Shown piece by piece: positions 7,106 through 16,650 of a DNA stretch of 64,000 nt (position 1 is its first letter; every line of letters begins with the position of its first letter). The position numbers and the translations under genes are program-made. The notes below the pieces were generated by a model. That model searched no databases, was not told the DNA's origin, and saw only the letters and a program-made list of their open reading frames with translations. This DNA comes from Alkalihalobacterium sp048323755 (GTDB taxonomy: Bacteria > Bacillota > Bacilli > Bacillales > Bacillaceae_F): assembly GCF_048323755.1 (NCBI RefSeq), contig NZ_JBLWFS010000005.1, forward strand, positions 124,001-188,000, written 5' to 3'.

Positions 7106-8284
7106 TTATATTGATTCTATAATAAGTGAAATGCCTTGTCCGCCACCTATACAAAGTGACGCTAGACCGTATTTCTTATTTTGAAGCTTTAATTCTTTCG
7201 CCAATGAATATACAATTCGAGCTCCACTAGCCCCGACAGGATGCCCTAGTGCAATTGCGCCACCGTTAACATTTGCTTTCTGACGATCTAACCCTAATTC
7301 TTTTTCAACCGCTAGATATTGAGCTGCAAACGCCTCATTGATTTCGATTAAATCTATATCTTGGATCGTTAAACTAGCTTTCTGTAATGCAATTTTACTA
7401 GCTGGAACTGGACCTATTCCCATATAAGCAGGATCAACTCCTGCAATACCCCATGAAACAATTTTAGCTAATGGCTTAATATTCCTTTCTTTAATAAAGG
7501 TTTCACTAGCTAAAGTGACTGCAGCTGCACCGTCATTAATACCGCTTGCATTTCCAGCTGTAACCGTTCCCTCTTTTTTAAATGCTGCATTTAGCTTACC
7601 TAATTTTTCAACCGTTGTATCACCTTTAATATGTTCGTCTTTATCTACAACCACTTCTTTTTTTCTTACTTTTAAAGAAACGGGGACAATTTCTTGATCA
7701 AAACGTCCATTTTCACGCGCATTAGCAGCTAATTCATGTGAACGTACTGAAAATTCATCCTGTTCTTCTCTACTAATGTTATATTTTTCAGCCAAATTTT
7801 CTGCAGTCACACCCATACCGCATCCAGCATGATGATCTGTCAAAGTTGCCCAAAGCATGTCATCAATTTTTGGTGCTTGTAACTTACTTCCGAAGCGTGT
7901 ATCTCTTAATACGTGCGGTGATTGACTCATGTTTTCTGCTCCGCCAACTAAAGCTGTTCTACCATCACCTAACATAATTTGCTGTGCTCCAGAAACAATT
8001 GCTTGTAATCCTGAACCACATAATCGATTGACAGATAAGGCTGGAGCTCCATGAGGAACTCCAGATTTTAATCCGATATACCTAGCAAGATATGAAGAGG
8101 ATTGATTGGTATGAATAACGTTACCAAAAAACACATGGTCGATTTGTTCAGGAGATATGTGGCTACGTTTCATCGCTTCTCGACTAGCTGTAACTCCTAA
8201 ATCAATATCTGAAACGTCTTTAAATGCTCCTCCAAAAGTTCCAAATGCTGTTCTTGCTCCTTCAACAATATAAACCGCTTCCAT
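7106..8284 (-). CDS. acetyl-CoA acetyltransferase (thiolase)
   Basis: A 392-residue thiolase II-type enzyme. SVNRLCGSGLQA near residue 85 contains the acyl-accepting Cys. GGAIALGHPVGASGARI holds the catalytic His. SLCIGGGQG near the end holds the second Cys. It cleaves acetoacetyl-CoA or 3-ketoacyl-CoA with CoA, or condenses two acetyl-CoA. It completes the set of four beta-oxidation activities in this 11-kb region. It lies 28 bp downstream of a permease gene, and no sigma-54 element was found for this group. The start is ATG after AAAAAGGTGATTTAAA. Confidence 0.94.
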   Translation of the reverse strand: MEAVYIVEGARTAFGTFGGAFKDVSDIDLGVTASREAMKRSHISPEQIDHVFFGNVIHTNQSSSYLARYIGLKSGVPHGAPALSVNRLCGSGLQAIVSGAQQIMLGDGRTALVGGAENMSQSPHVLRDTRFGSKLQAPKIDDMLWATLTDHHAGCGMGVTAENLAEKYNISREEQDEFSVRSHELAANARENGRFDQEIVPVSLKVRKKEVVVDKDEHIKGDTTVEKLGKLNAAFKKEGTVTAGNASGINDGAAAVTLASETFIKERNIKPLAKIVSWGIAGVDPAYMGIGPVPASKIALQKASLTIQDIDLIEINEAFAAQYLAVEKELGLDRQKANVNGGAIALGHPVGASGARIVYSLAKELKLQNKKYGLASLCIGGGQGISLIIESI

Positions 8285-8312
8285 TTTAAATCACCTTTTT
8301 CTAAAACTTTTT

Positions 8313-9665
8313 TTATGCAGATTTCTCTTCAGAAACTAATTCAGTCTCTTTTGGCTCCTTACCAATTAGTAAGATGTACAATATGATACCTGCTCCAATT
8401 CCCCACGCAGGACCTTGAACAGCTGTTAAAAGACCAATACCAAGAACTAACCCTCTTGATGTATTGTTAGATACCATTGACATTGCAACATAAGCACAAG
8501 CAAAACCAGTTAAAAGAAGAGTAAGCGATAATGCTACAGGTAACAACGGAATCATAATACCTATCATTGGTGTAAAGAAGGCTAAAGGTAAAGATAACCA
8601 ATACCAGTTAACTGGTCCTGAGAAAATCGTATCCAGTGCTGTTCTACTTTTCTTATACCGCTCTAAAATATATACTTGGATACCTGTCCACATAGGTCCA
8701 TGCAATGGTATAAGTACTCCACCCGTGAATAGTTGTCCAATGTTACGGAAAACTAACGCAAAATGTGTACGTGTATGGTTTACATCTATCTTTTCATCAG
8801 GTCGAGCCTTCGAAGCATCCTTTAATAACGTATCTGCTACAAGAAGGTCACCGAATACGAGAATGTAGACCATGATTGAAATAGGAATAGCAGCTACGAT
8901 CACTGACCAAGTTGGAAACCCTACACCCCAAGGTGAAGTCGCTGCTAATAATTCTCCAAATTGTGGAACAAAAATACCCCATTCTATCTCGAATTTTAAT
9001 TCTCCAGAAAGGATACCTGCTATACTCGCAGCAACAAACCCCATTAATATAGCATTTGATGTAACTATTACTTTTGCCTTTGTATTTGGTAACTTATTAA
9101 ATGGGATTGAAAACATAATAACTAATACAACAATCCAAGATGTAATCAACGTAATAGGTAATGTTTGAACTCGTGTAAGTTCAGATTGAAACGCTGCAAT
9201 CGCAGCCCCCATTATTATACCTGCCTTTAAAGTTGTTGGTATTAGCTTATTAAACCTCGCTCCTAAACCCGTTATACCAAAGAAAAGGAACAAGGTTGAA
9301 ACAACTAAGGTGATAGCTATCATGGCTTGAACAGCCTCAGCACCTGGAGTAAAGCTTCCTAAAAATACTAATATTAATGGTAATGCAGGCGTGATCCAAC
9401 CTGCAGCATAAGCATCCCCGAATAAAAATGATTGAGTCCATACCCAAAAGAGTTGAATAGATACAATCGACCATGCGACACCAAAAGGAATATCAAAATA
9501 TTGCATCATTAGGGGGACAAGTGCTCCACCTGTCGCTAACGATAGAAAACCTCCTTGAATAACTTCAGACCAAGTAATTGGTACATGTACACCAGGTAAC
9601 CTCAGTGTAAAAGGCCCCCACTTTACACCTGGCTGTATACCGCCATATTCACGTTTTTTTAGCAT
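8313..9665 (-). CDS. polytopic membrane transporter, SLC23/NCS2-like
   Basis: A 450-residue integral membrane protein with about 12 hydrophobic segments separated by short loops. It opens with a ~30-residue cytoplasmic tail (GVKWGPFTLRLPGVHVPITWSEVIQGG) and ends with a charged tail rich in Lys and Glu. The overall layout and Gly-rich helices resemble the SLC23 (NCS2) permease fold, but I see no purine-permease signature I would trust. Its position at the head of the permease-thiolase-Usp group suggests uptake of a carboxylic acid or other substrate degraded via acyl-CoA. That is inference. The ATG follows GGGGGCTTACT. Confidence 0.65.
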   Translation of the reverse strand: MLKKREYGGIQPGVKWGPFTLRLPGVHVPITWSEVIQGGFLSLATGGALVPLMMQYFDIPFGVAWSIVSIQLFWVWTQSFLFGDAYAAGWITPALPLILVFLGSFTPGAEAVQAMIAITLVVSTLFLFFGITGLGARFNKLIPTTLKAGIIMGAAIAAFQSELTRVQTLPITLITSWIVVLVIMFSIPFNKLPNTKAKVIVTSNAILMGFVAASIAGILSGELKFEIEWGIFVPQFGELLAATSPWGVGFPTWSVIVAAIPISIMVYILVFGDLLVADTLLKDASKARPDEKIDVNHTRTHFALVFRNIGQLFTGGVLIPLHGPMWTGIQVYILERYKKSRTALDTIFSGPVNWYWLSLPLAFFTPMIGIMIPLLPVALSLTLLLTGFACAYVAMSMVSNNTSRGLVLGIGLLTAVQGPAWGIGAGIILYILLIGKEPKETELVSEEKSA

Positions 9666-9865
9666 AGTAAGCCCCCTATTATAAACCTCTAAGTTCCTAT
9701 GATTTATAATTTAATAAAAATATAAAATTTTCAGTTAAAATGTTTGAAAAGAATAGGGGATTATTCCCTAATGTACCGATTTTTTTTATGATTTGTTCAT
9801 GCTGGTGCCGGTATTAAATTCACTATTAAATTTCGGATTTTTTATTTTATTGTCTAAGATATTAA

Positions 9866-11482
9866 TCAGGATACACTCATTTTTTCTTCAAGTTGACTGC
9901 GCAACTCACGTTTTAAAAACTTCCCAACGGTTGTCTTTGGAATTTCATCGATAAATAATACTTTATCAGGAAGCCACCACTTTGCAAATTTAGGTGTCAA
10001 AAATTCAATGATATCTTTTTCTGTAACTTTATCCTTGTATTCCGGCTTTAAAACGACACAAGCAACAGGACGTTCTAACCACTTTTCACTAGGGACAGCT
10101 ACTACAGCAGCTTCAAAAACTCCTTCATGTGCCATTAAAGCATTTTCTAAATCAACAGAAGAGATCCATTCTCCACCGCTCTTAATTAAGTCTTTTGTTC
10201 GGTCTACAAGCTTAAGGGTTCCTTCCTCATCAATTGTAGCGATATCACCAGTATGAAGCCAACCATCTTTAAATGTATCAATCGTTCTGTCATCTTCAAA
10301 ATAACTATCAGCGATCCAATTCCCTCTTAATAAGAGCTCACCCATGTCTTTTCCATCCCACTCAACTGGTCCCTGTTCATTAACAATTTTCATTTCAACA
10401 CCTGGAACAAACAACCCTTGTTTTGATCGAATTTCAAGTTTCTCTTCGTTGCTTAATTCTTGCTGATAACTCTTAATACGAGATAAAGCTACAATTGGTG
10501 TTGTTTCCGTCATACCATATGCATGCATAAATGGTATCCCGTAATCCTCTTCATATTTTTTAATCATGGACATTGGTGCAGCTGACCCACCGCATATAAC
10601 AGCTCTTAAACTACTCATTTCACGTTTCTCTTTTTCTAGTAAATTTAAGACGCCAAGCCATATGGTTGGTACACCGGCTGTAATAGTAACCTTTTCGTTC
10701 TCAATTAATTCAGTAATCACTTCAGGGGTGAAATTTGGTCCAGGTAAGACTAGCTGTGTACCATACCAAGCAGAAGCATACGGTAATCCCCATGCATTAA
10801 CATGGAACATTGGAACGAGCGGCATACAAACATCACTTTCAGAAAGCGCTAACGTATCTGCCATACCAAGCATCATACTATGTAGAGTTAGAGCACGATG
10901 ACTGTATAGTACTCCTTTGGGGTTTCCAGTCGTGGCCGAAGTATAACACATACCTGCCGGAGTATTTTCATCAATGTCTTTTCTAAATTGAAAATCTTTG
11001 TCACCTTGGTTAATTAAATCCTCGTAGGAATATAGAGGCTCTAATGTTGTTTCTGGTAGTTCTTCCTGATCTGTCATTAGTATAAAAGCTTCTACAGTCT
11101 TTAGTTCATCTTTCACACTTTCAATAATCGGCAATAAGTCCTCGTCAATCAGTAGTATACGATCATTCGCATGGTTGATGATATACGAGATATGTTCTTC
11201 AGATAAACGAATATTCACCATATGAAGAACTGCACCTAAACTCGGAACAGCAAAATACGTCTCAAGGTGACGATGTTGATTCCATGCAAATGTTGCAACC
11301 TTGTCCCCCTCTTTTATTCCAAGTCTTTCAAGAGAACTTGCTAACCTGCGAGTTCTTTCACCAATTTCTTTATAATTTAATCGATGAGTCTTAGATAAAG
11401 TCCTTGATACGACACCCTTCTTAGGAAAAAAGTTCTCAGCGCGCTCTAACATCGAACTTATCGTTAATGGAACATTCATCAT
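9866..11482 (-). CDS. fatty-acyl-CoA ligase (AMP-forming)
   Basis: A ~538-residue ANL-superfamily ligase. CYTSATTGNPKGVLYSH is the P-loop-like A3 motif. AYGMTETTP is the A5 region, WLHTGDIATIDEEG contains the A7 aspartate, and TTVGKFLKREL near the end holds the catalytic A10 lysine. It activates a carboxylic acid to acyl-CoA using ATP and CoA, feeding the beta-oxidation genes. Length and motifs match medium/long-chain ligases. I take ATG 11482 as start because GGGGAGGA lies 9-10 nt before it; upstream in-frame codons to 11506 lack a site. A TetR-type operator lies 35 bp upstream. Confidence 0.92.
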   Translation of the reverse strand: MMNVPLTISSMLERAENFFPKKGVVSRTLSKTHRLNYKEIGERTRRLASSLERLGIKEGDKVATFAWNQHRHLETYFAVPSLGAVLHMVNIRLSEEHISYIINHANDRILLIDEDLLPIIESVKDELKTVEAFILMTDQEELPETTLEPLYSYEDLINQGDKDFQFRKDIDENTPAGMCYTSATTGNPKGVLYSHRALTLHSMMLGMADTLALSESDVCMPLVPMFHVNAWGLPYASAWYGTQLVLPGPNFTPEVITELIENEKVTITAGVPTIWLGVLNLLEKEKREMSSLRAVICGGSAAPMSMIKKYEEDYGIPFMHAYGMTETTPIVALSRIKSYQQELSNEEKLEIRSKQGLFVPGVEMKIVNEQGPVEWDGKDMGELLLRGNWIADSYFEDDRTIDTFKDGWLHTGDIATIDEEGTLKLVDRTKDLIKSGGEWISSVDLENALMAHEGVFEAAVVAVPSEKWLERPVACVVLKPEYKDKVTEKDIIEFLTPKFAKWWLPDKVLFIDEIPKTTVGKFLKRELRSQLEEKMSVS

Positions 11483-11516
11483 GATTTTTATTCCTCCCCT
11501 ATCCATTTCTATCTTT

Positions 11517-11538
11517 ACCGACCGACCGACCGGTCAGT
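11517..11538. promoter_or_regulatory. TetR-family operator upstream of acyl-CoA ligase
   Basis: Three and a half copies of ACCG followed by ACCGGTCAGT form a near-palindrome around ACCGGT (11529-11534), with arms ACCGACC and GGTCAGT. Sequences of this GACCGACCGGTC type are typical targets of TetR-family repressors, including those controlling fatty-acid degradation in Firmicutes. No TetR gene is adjacent; the one at 43498 has its own different operator. Confidence 0.6.
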
Positions 11539-11708
11539 TATTTTAAATTTTAAGAAAAATCTGCTAATAAGTCAACTATAAATCGAAATAATCTGACTAT
11601 ATTAGACAAAGTTTTCACTAAAAATAGTTACATATTTTTCATTACTGGTATAAGCTAATTTTTCAGATTAACTATATTTATATACTAAATCTTTATTTCT
11701 AATCATAT

Positions 11709-11843
11709 TTATTCACAGGTTGTTAATAAGTAAACGAATAAATGTTTAGAATTAAATGTTGGTTTTATCGTCTTTTCTAGCTTTTTGTGGATAACTGCAT
11801 AGTCTATTCACAGACTTATGCACATTATTCACGGTCATCCACA
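11709..11843. other. cluster of DnaA-box-like 9-mers
   Basis: Five sites resemble TTATCCACA within 135 bp. TTATTCACA (11709) has one mismatch, TGTGGATAA (11786, perfect on the minus strand), CTATTCACA (11804) two, TTATTCACG (11825) two, and TCATCCACA (11835) one. The stretch is AT-rich and non-coding, between the ligase and leuS. B. subtilis has several DnaA-box clusters outside oriC that titrate DnaA. This may be one of them. It is not an origin as far as I can see: no dnaA or dnaN nearby. Confidence 0.55.
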
Positions 11844-11885
11844 ATCCTTCGTGCCACCTACTATTTAGTTTTTAAAAATGAAAAC

Positions 11886-11919
11886 GAGCAAAACATTTTA
11901 TTATAATAATGTTTTGCTC
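11886..11919 (-). terminator. leuS terminator
   Basis: GAGCAAAACATT (11886-11897) and AATGTTTTGCTC (11908-11919) are perfect 12-bp arms with a 10-nt AT loop. They lie 8 nt beyond the leuS stop, followed on the minus strand by GTTTTCATTTTT. Confidence 0.85.
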
Positions 11920-11926
11920 ATTTATC

Positions 11927-14347
11927 TTAATTTGCTACAATATTTACTAACTTCCCAGGAACGGCAATTACTTTACGAACCGTTTTCCCTTCGATTGCTT
12001 CTGCTACTTTTTCATCCGCTCGTGCCAGTTCTTCCATTTGTTCTTTATTTGCATCTTTCGGAATGACTAATTTTGCTTTTACTTTCCCGTTTACTTGAAC
12101 AACAATTTCAATTTCATCTTCGACCAAATACTTCTCATCGTATGTTGGCCATGCTTCGTAAGCTAGTGTTCCTTGATGCCCAAGCTTTTGCCATAATTCT
12201 TCAGCCAAATGAGGAGCGACTGGAGATATGAGCTTCACAAAGCCTTCCATTAATGATTTCGGTAATTGCTCTTGCTTATAGGCTTCGTTAATGAAGACCA
12301 TTAATTGTGATATACCAACGTTAAAGCGTAAGCCTTCAAAGTCTTCACTTACTTTTTTAACAGTTTGATGATACGTACGTGTTAAAACTTCTGTCCCTTC
12401 TTCATCGGTGATTATTGTGTTGAGTTCGCCAGTCGCTTCATCAATAAACAATCTCCAAATACGATCTAAGAAACGACGCGCACCATCTAAGCCATTTTCA
12501 GACCAAGCAATGGATGCATCAAGTGGCCCCATAAACATTTCATAGAGACGAAGTGTGTCAGCCCCATGGCTCACAATAATATCATCGGGGTTTACCACAT
12601 TTCCTTTTGATTTACTCATCTTTTCATTGTTTTCACCAAGAATCATGCCTTGGTTATATAACTTTTGGAATGGCTCTTTTGTTGGAACAACCCCAATATC
12701 ATAAAGAACTTTATGCCAGAAACGTGCGTACAGTAAATGAAGGACCGCGTGCTCTGCTCCACCGATATAAATATCAACTGGAAGCCAGTGGTTTACTTTT
12801 TCAGGGTCTGCAAGCTGTTCATTATTTTTTGGATCAATATAACGTAAGTAGTACCAGCAGCTTCCTGCCCATTGAGGCATTGTATTTGTTTCACGACGTC
12901 CTTTTTTCCCTGTCTCAGGACAAACGACTTCTAACCAATCCTTTGCATTAGCTAATGGCGATTCACCTGTTCCAGAAGGCCTGATTTCATCCATCTCTGG
13001 AAGAACTAACGGTAACTCTTCTTCAGCTACAGGAGTCATTGTCCCATCTTCCCAATGAATAATTGGAATTGGCTCACCCCAATAACGTTGACGACTAAAT
13101 AACCAGTCACGCAGACGGTACGTAATTTTCTTCGTCCCTTTCCCTTCTTTTTCAAGCCATTCAAGCATTTGGCTAATAGCTTCTTCTTTATTTAATCCAT
13201 CAAGGAAGCCTGAATTGATATGAGGACCGTCTCCAGTATATGCTTCTTCTTCAATGTTACCACCAGCTACCACTTCTTTAATTTGCAGGTTAAATTCTTT
13301 GGCAAACTCATAATCTCTTTCATCATGTCCAGGAACCGCCATAATCGCACCTGTTCCGTAGCTAACGAGAACATAATCTGCAATCCAAATCGGCAACTTC
13401 TCGCCATTTACAGGGTTAATGGCATAAGCACCAGTAAATACACCTGTTTTTTCTTTAGAAAGCTCTGTACGCTCAAGATCACTTTTGGTAGCTACTTTCT
13501 TCTTGTAAGCTTCAATTGCTTCTTTTTGTTCTGGTGTCGTAATTAAGTCAATGAATTTGTGTTCTGGCGCTAATACCATATACGTTGCACCAAATAACGT
13601 ATCAGGACGCGTTGTAAATACCGTAATAGACTCATCGTGACCGTCAATCGTGAACGTCACTTCTGCCCCTTCTGATTTCCCAATCCAGTTACGTTGCATG
13701 TCTTTAATGCTTTCAGGCCAATCTAATTCCTCTAAATCTTCTAATAGGCGGTCCGCATATTCTGTAATCTTCAGCACCCATTGCTTCATTGGACGGCGTT
13801 CTACAGGGTGTCCCCCACGTTCACTTTTCCCGTCAATGACTTCTTCATTCGCAAGCACTGTTCCTAAAGCAGGACACCAGTTTACAGCTACTTCATCTAC
13901 ATAGGCCAATCCTTTTTTATAGAGTTGGATGAAGATCCACTGTGTCCACTTATAGTAATTCGGGTCTGTCGTATCTACTTCACGATCCCAATCATATGAA
14001 AAGCCTAGAGATTTAATTTGTCTTCTAAAGTTATTAATATTTTGTTGCGTAAAATCACGCGGGTGTTTACCTGTATCAAGTGCATACTGTTCTGCAGGAA
14101 GTCCAAAAGCGTCCCACCCCATTGGATGTAATACATTATATCCTTGCATACGCTTCATTCTTGATAATATGTCTGTAGCTGTATAACCTTCCGGGTGTCC
14201 CACGTGAAGACCTGCACCAGACGGATATGGAAACATATCTAGTGCGTAAAATTTCTTTTTCTCTAGCTCATCTAACGTTTTAAACGTTTTATTTCCTTCC
14301 CAATACTGTTGCCATTTTTTTTCGATTACTTGATGTTGAAAAGACAT
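11927..14347 (-). CDS. leuS: leucyl-tRNA synthetase
   Basis: An 806-residue class I aminoacyl-tRNA synthetase, the normal length for bacterial LeuRS. It contains the HIGH-type motif PYPSGAGLHVGHPEGY near residue 40, the KMSKS loop EKMSKSKGN near 575, and the inserted editing domain containing TTRPDTLFGATYMV. It charges tRNA-Leu in the cytoplasm and hydrolyses mischarged products in the editing site. A complete T-box leader with a leucine specifier precedes it. The ATG follows TTGGAGGAAAAATA. Confidence 0.98.
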   Translation of the reverse strand: MSFQHQVIEKKWQQYWEGNKTFKTLDELEKKKFYALDMFPYPSGAGLHVGHPEGYTATDILSRMKRMQGYNVLHPMGWDAFGLPAEQYALDTGKHPRDFTQQNINNFRRQIKSLGFSYDWDREVDTTDPNYYKWTQWIFIQLYKKGLAYVDEVAVNWCPALGTVLANEEVIDGKSERGGHPVERRPMKQWVLKITEYADRLLEDLEELDWPESIKDMQRNWIGKSEGAEVTFTIDGHDESITVFTTRPDTLFGATYMVLAPEHKFIDLITTPEQKEAIEAYKKKVATKSDLERTELSKEKTGVFTGAYAINPVNGEKLPIWIADYVLVSYGTGAIMAVPGHDERDYEFAKEFNLQIKEVVAGGNIEEEAYTGDGPHINSGFLDGLNKEEAISQMLEWLEKEGKGTKKITYRLRDWLFSRQRYWGEPIPIIHWEDGTMTPVAEEELPLVLPEMDEIRPSGTGESPLANAKDWLEVVCPETGKKGRRETNTMPQWAGSCWYYLRYIDPKNNEQLADPEKVNHWLPVDIYIGGAEHAVLHLLYARFWHKVLYDIGVVPTKEPFQKLYNQGMILGENNEKMSKSKGNVVNPDDIIVSHGADTLRLYEMFMGPLDASIAWSENGLDGARRFLDRIWRLFIDEATGELNTIITDEEGTEVLTRTYHQTVKKVSEDFEGLRFNVGISQLMVFINEAYKQEQLPKSLMEGFVKLISPVAPHLAEELWQKLGHQGTLAYEAWPTYDEKYLVEDEIEIVVQVNGKVKAKLVIPKDANKEQMEELARADEKVAEAIEGKTVRKVIAVPGKLVNIVAN

Positions 14348-14452
14348 TATTTTTCCTCCAATTGAATGTTATGTTTAGTTTAATATGTATTAGTTTTACA
14401 TTAAGCTTTCATAAAACATAATGTATGAAAATTTTACTTCTGACCAATAAAA

Positions 14453-14740
14453 AAACCTCCCATCCCTAGCGTTATCGTTAGGGACGAGAGGTTGATCACA
14501 AAGTAAAATTTCCCGCGGTACCACCCAAATTAGCATAAACTTAAGTTTACACTCACTTTAGTAACCTTAACGCGGCGGACGGCAGTAGCTACTCTTCGTT
14601 CACTTCTGCAACTTGGAGGCGAGTTCATGGGTATCATCGATTGACTTTCACCAACCGTCAATTCTCTAATTACGAGATACGTCACTACTATTCCTCTTCA
14701 TCGTTATTAGCGATTATTTCAATTCTATAAAGTCAATATA
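14453..14740 (-). promoter_or_regulatory. T-box leader (leucine) controlling leuS
   Basis: The conserved T-box GGGTGGTACCGCG lies at about 14512-14527 on the minus strand. It is followed by a terminator hairpin (CCTCTCGTCCCTAACG / CGCTAGGGATGGGAGG) ending in a T-run at 14450-14456. Upstream, the stem I region contains GAACTCGCC, whose CTC (14621-14623) fits a leucine specifier codon. Uncharged tRNA-Leu would pair with the CTC and the T-box bulge and allow read-through into leuS. The fold was inferred by eye, the motif is unmistakable. Confidence 0.95.
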
Positions 14741-14746
14741 CTTGCT

Positions 14747-14775
14747 ATTGTATGAATATGTCGATTTTCTGTCAA
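14747..14775 (-). promoter_or_regulatory. sigma-A promoter of the leuS T-box transcript
   Basis: The minus strand has TTGACA (14770-14775), 17 nt, and TACAAT (14747-14752). Transcription should begin about 7 nt later, giving a leader of nearly 400 nt before the leuS ATG. Confidence 0.85.
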
Positions 14776-14821
14776 GACCATTTTTGCCAAAATCCACTAG
14801 AAACATACTCTTTTTATACAA

Positions 14822-16036
14822 TTAAGACTGAATAGAATGTTTGGCCGTAGGTTCAGCAGCTGTTTTTTCTTTTAATATTCGATCATATACGGCAGTTGAT
14901 ATGAATGCAAAACAGAATAATCCCATGATTGCATAGAAAAGAATGACCATACCAAAAGCTTCAGCAATCAGTCCTCCTATAAATGGTCCCATCATTCTTC
15001 CACCTGTCGCTACACTGTTAACAACACCTTGATAAAAACCGGCTTTACCTTCAGGAGCGAGCTTATGAGCGATCGTAGGAATCGCTGGCCAAATAAACAT
15101 TTCACCAATCGTTAAGATGATCATCGCCGCAATAAACATTGTAAACACTTGTGCTTGCGACAGAACAAAAAAGGAAATAATAAATATAACTAACCCTGTG
15201 TATATTTGTGCTTTTAATGTATGCACCCATCTTCGAACGAAGAAAGCAATAACCGGTTGAAATAGTACGATCATGGCCCCATTTATCGTCCATAATATAC
15301 TATATTGCTTTAATGATATTCCCAGTTGTTGAGTATATACAGAAATATTCGACTGCCACTGTACATAGGCTAACCAACAAATAAAGTACCCCGATAATAC
15401 AATAAGTAGGGCTATAAACGGTCGACTGAACGAAAAGTGTTTCTTTTGTTCAAACACATTTGAAGTAGTAGCGTGTGACACCGTTCGGTTCGCTTCTATT
15501 TGTCTAAAACCGAAAATAGCCAAAAATAAAAATAAACAGTAGACAATTCCATTAGAAATAAAAATATAATCGATCTTTATAGAAGCAACAACACCAGCTA
15601 ATGCTGTTCCTAAAGCAACACCAACATTTTGGGCAACGTACATTGCATTGAAGGCTTTTCTTCCTCCTTCAGGCCATGCGGTTCCAGCCATTGCATAGAG
15701 GGCAGGAAACGTCATCCCAGCACCAAAACCAATCCCTACTAAAAGGGCTACATACCACATAAAGGTGTGGTTATAGGCAAGAATAAAGGCACTGATGATC
15801 GTAATCGCAATTCCATAGATGACCGTTTTATAACCACCTATTCGATCAAACAAAGTTCCCCCAATGAGATTTCCAATGACACCAGCACCTGCATTCATCA
15901 TTAATACGAATCCAGCAACAGATAATGGTTGGCCTAACTCTTGATGTAAATAAATCGTGTTTAACGGCCAAATGAAAGAAGCACCTGTTACATTGATAAC
16001 CATACCAATAACAAGTAACCAAATTGCTTTAGGCAT
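14822..16036 (-). CDS. yttB: MFS transporter, YttB-like
   Basis: A 404-residue major facilitator with about 12 membrane segments. GGTLFDRIGGYKTVIYG between segments 2 and 3 is the MFS motif A (G-x3-D-R-x-G-x-K/R), and the second half carries a degenerate copy. The B. subtilis gene at this position next to leuS is yttB, a predicted multidrug/efflux-type MFS protein, and position plus length support orthology. Substrate unknown. It is followed downstream by the leuS promoter only 47 bp beyond its stop with no obvious terminator, so some read-through into the T-box region is possible. Confidence 0.88.
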   Translation of the reverse strand: MPKAIWLLVIGMVINVTGASFIWPLNTIYLHQELGQPLSVAGFVLMMNAGAGVIGNLIGGTLFDRIGGYKTVIYGIAITIISAFILAYNHTFMWYVALLVGIGFGAGMTFPALYAMAGTAWPEGGRKAFNAMYVAQNVGVALGTALAGVVASIKIDYIFISNGIVYCLFLFLAIFGFRQIEANRTVSHATTSNVFEQKKHFSFSRPFIALLIVLSGYFICWLAYVQWQSNISVYTQQLGISLKQYSILWTINGAMIVLFQPVIAFFVRRWVHTLKAQIYTGLVIFIISFFVLSQAQVFTMFIAAMIILTIGEMFIWPAIPTIAHKLAPEGKAGFYQGVVNSVATGGRMMGPFIGGLIAEAFGMVILFYAIMGLFCFAFISTAVYDRILKEKTAAEPTAKHSIQS

Positions 16037-16242
16037 TATATGACTCTCCTCTTATTTCGTCTCTCTAAAGAAATAGTAAAAGATAACAATCAAAATAGCA
16101 ATGCTTTTTCAATGGAAAAGAACGTATAAGTGTTTAAATGTTTTCTAGCTGGAGGTGCCATTGGCTCAGGCTCGCTGACTCCGCTTACTCTCATGCACTT
16201 CATCAACATTAGTTATGCAGGGAAGGACCTTGACGACGAAGA

Positions 16243-16431
16243 TTTAGCGGACTCCACAGGCCCTTATTTCTTTAAAAAATTGCTAATTTGACTTCTTAGG
16301 GACCTCAGAAGCCCTTATTTACTAAATTTCATGATGTTTTTGCTTAATTTTAAGGGAATAAGGGCCTCTCAGTGCCACAAATGATTAATTGTGGTCATTT
16401 TTTCTAAAATAACGTCCTCTCAGTGCCCCAA
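16243..16431. repeat. four-unit dispersed intergenic element, copy A
   Basis: Two forward units, TTAGCGGACTCCACAGGCCC (from 16243) and TTAGGGACCTCAGAAGCCC (from about 16296), are each followed by TTATTT. They are succeeded by two inverted units, ATAAGGGCCTCTCAGTGCC (from about 16357) and ATAACGTCCTCTCAGTGCC (from about 16409). Units are ~26 bp and spaced ~52 bp. The same 2+2 layout occurs at 50301 and 62854. The rest of the 614-bp gap holds an 8-bp AGTTGGAG/CTCCAACT pair (about 16457 and 16550) and nothing else I recognise. Confidence 0.75.
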
Positions 16432-16650
16432 AAATAAAAACCTATAGCACCAGTTGGAGAACGCTGCAACAAATGCCGCATCAGCACCCTAACTATAATC
16501 CGATATTAAGCGGTAAACACCGAAAATAAACCTTACAATTAGGACCCTCCAACTTTTCAAACTTCTCTATTTCAACCGTTCGAGTTTCTTGTTCGTTTGT
16601 GATAGGATGATGAAGTAACAGTAACTTATAACCAACTAAAGGTGATATAT

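Noticed and set aside
9802..9818. Possible sigma-54 promoter upstream of the permease gene (minus strand CCGGCACCAGCATGAAC)
   Set aside because: The -24 GGCAC is present but the -12 GC is not at the required spacing (AA instead).
11850..11866. TGGCACGAAGGATTGTGG on the minus strand as a sigma-54 promoter for the acyl-CoA ligase
   Set aside because: The -12 dinucleotide is TG, not GC, at the right position, and it is far from the gene; a TetR operator is a better explanation for its control.
12607..13904. Several open frames on the plus strand within leuS
   Set aside because: Antisense to a highly conserved gene, no ribosome binding sites, atypical composition.
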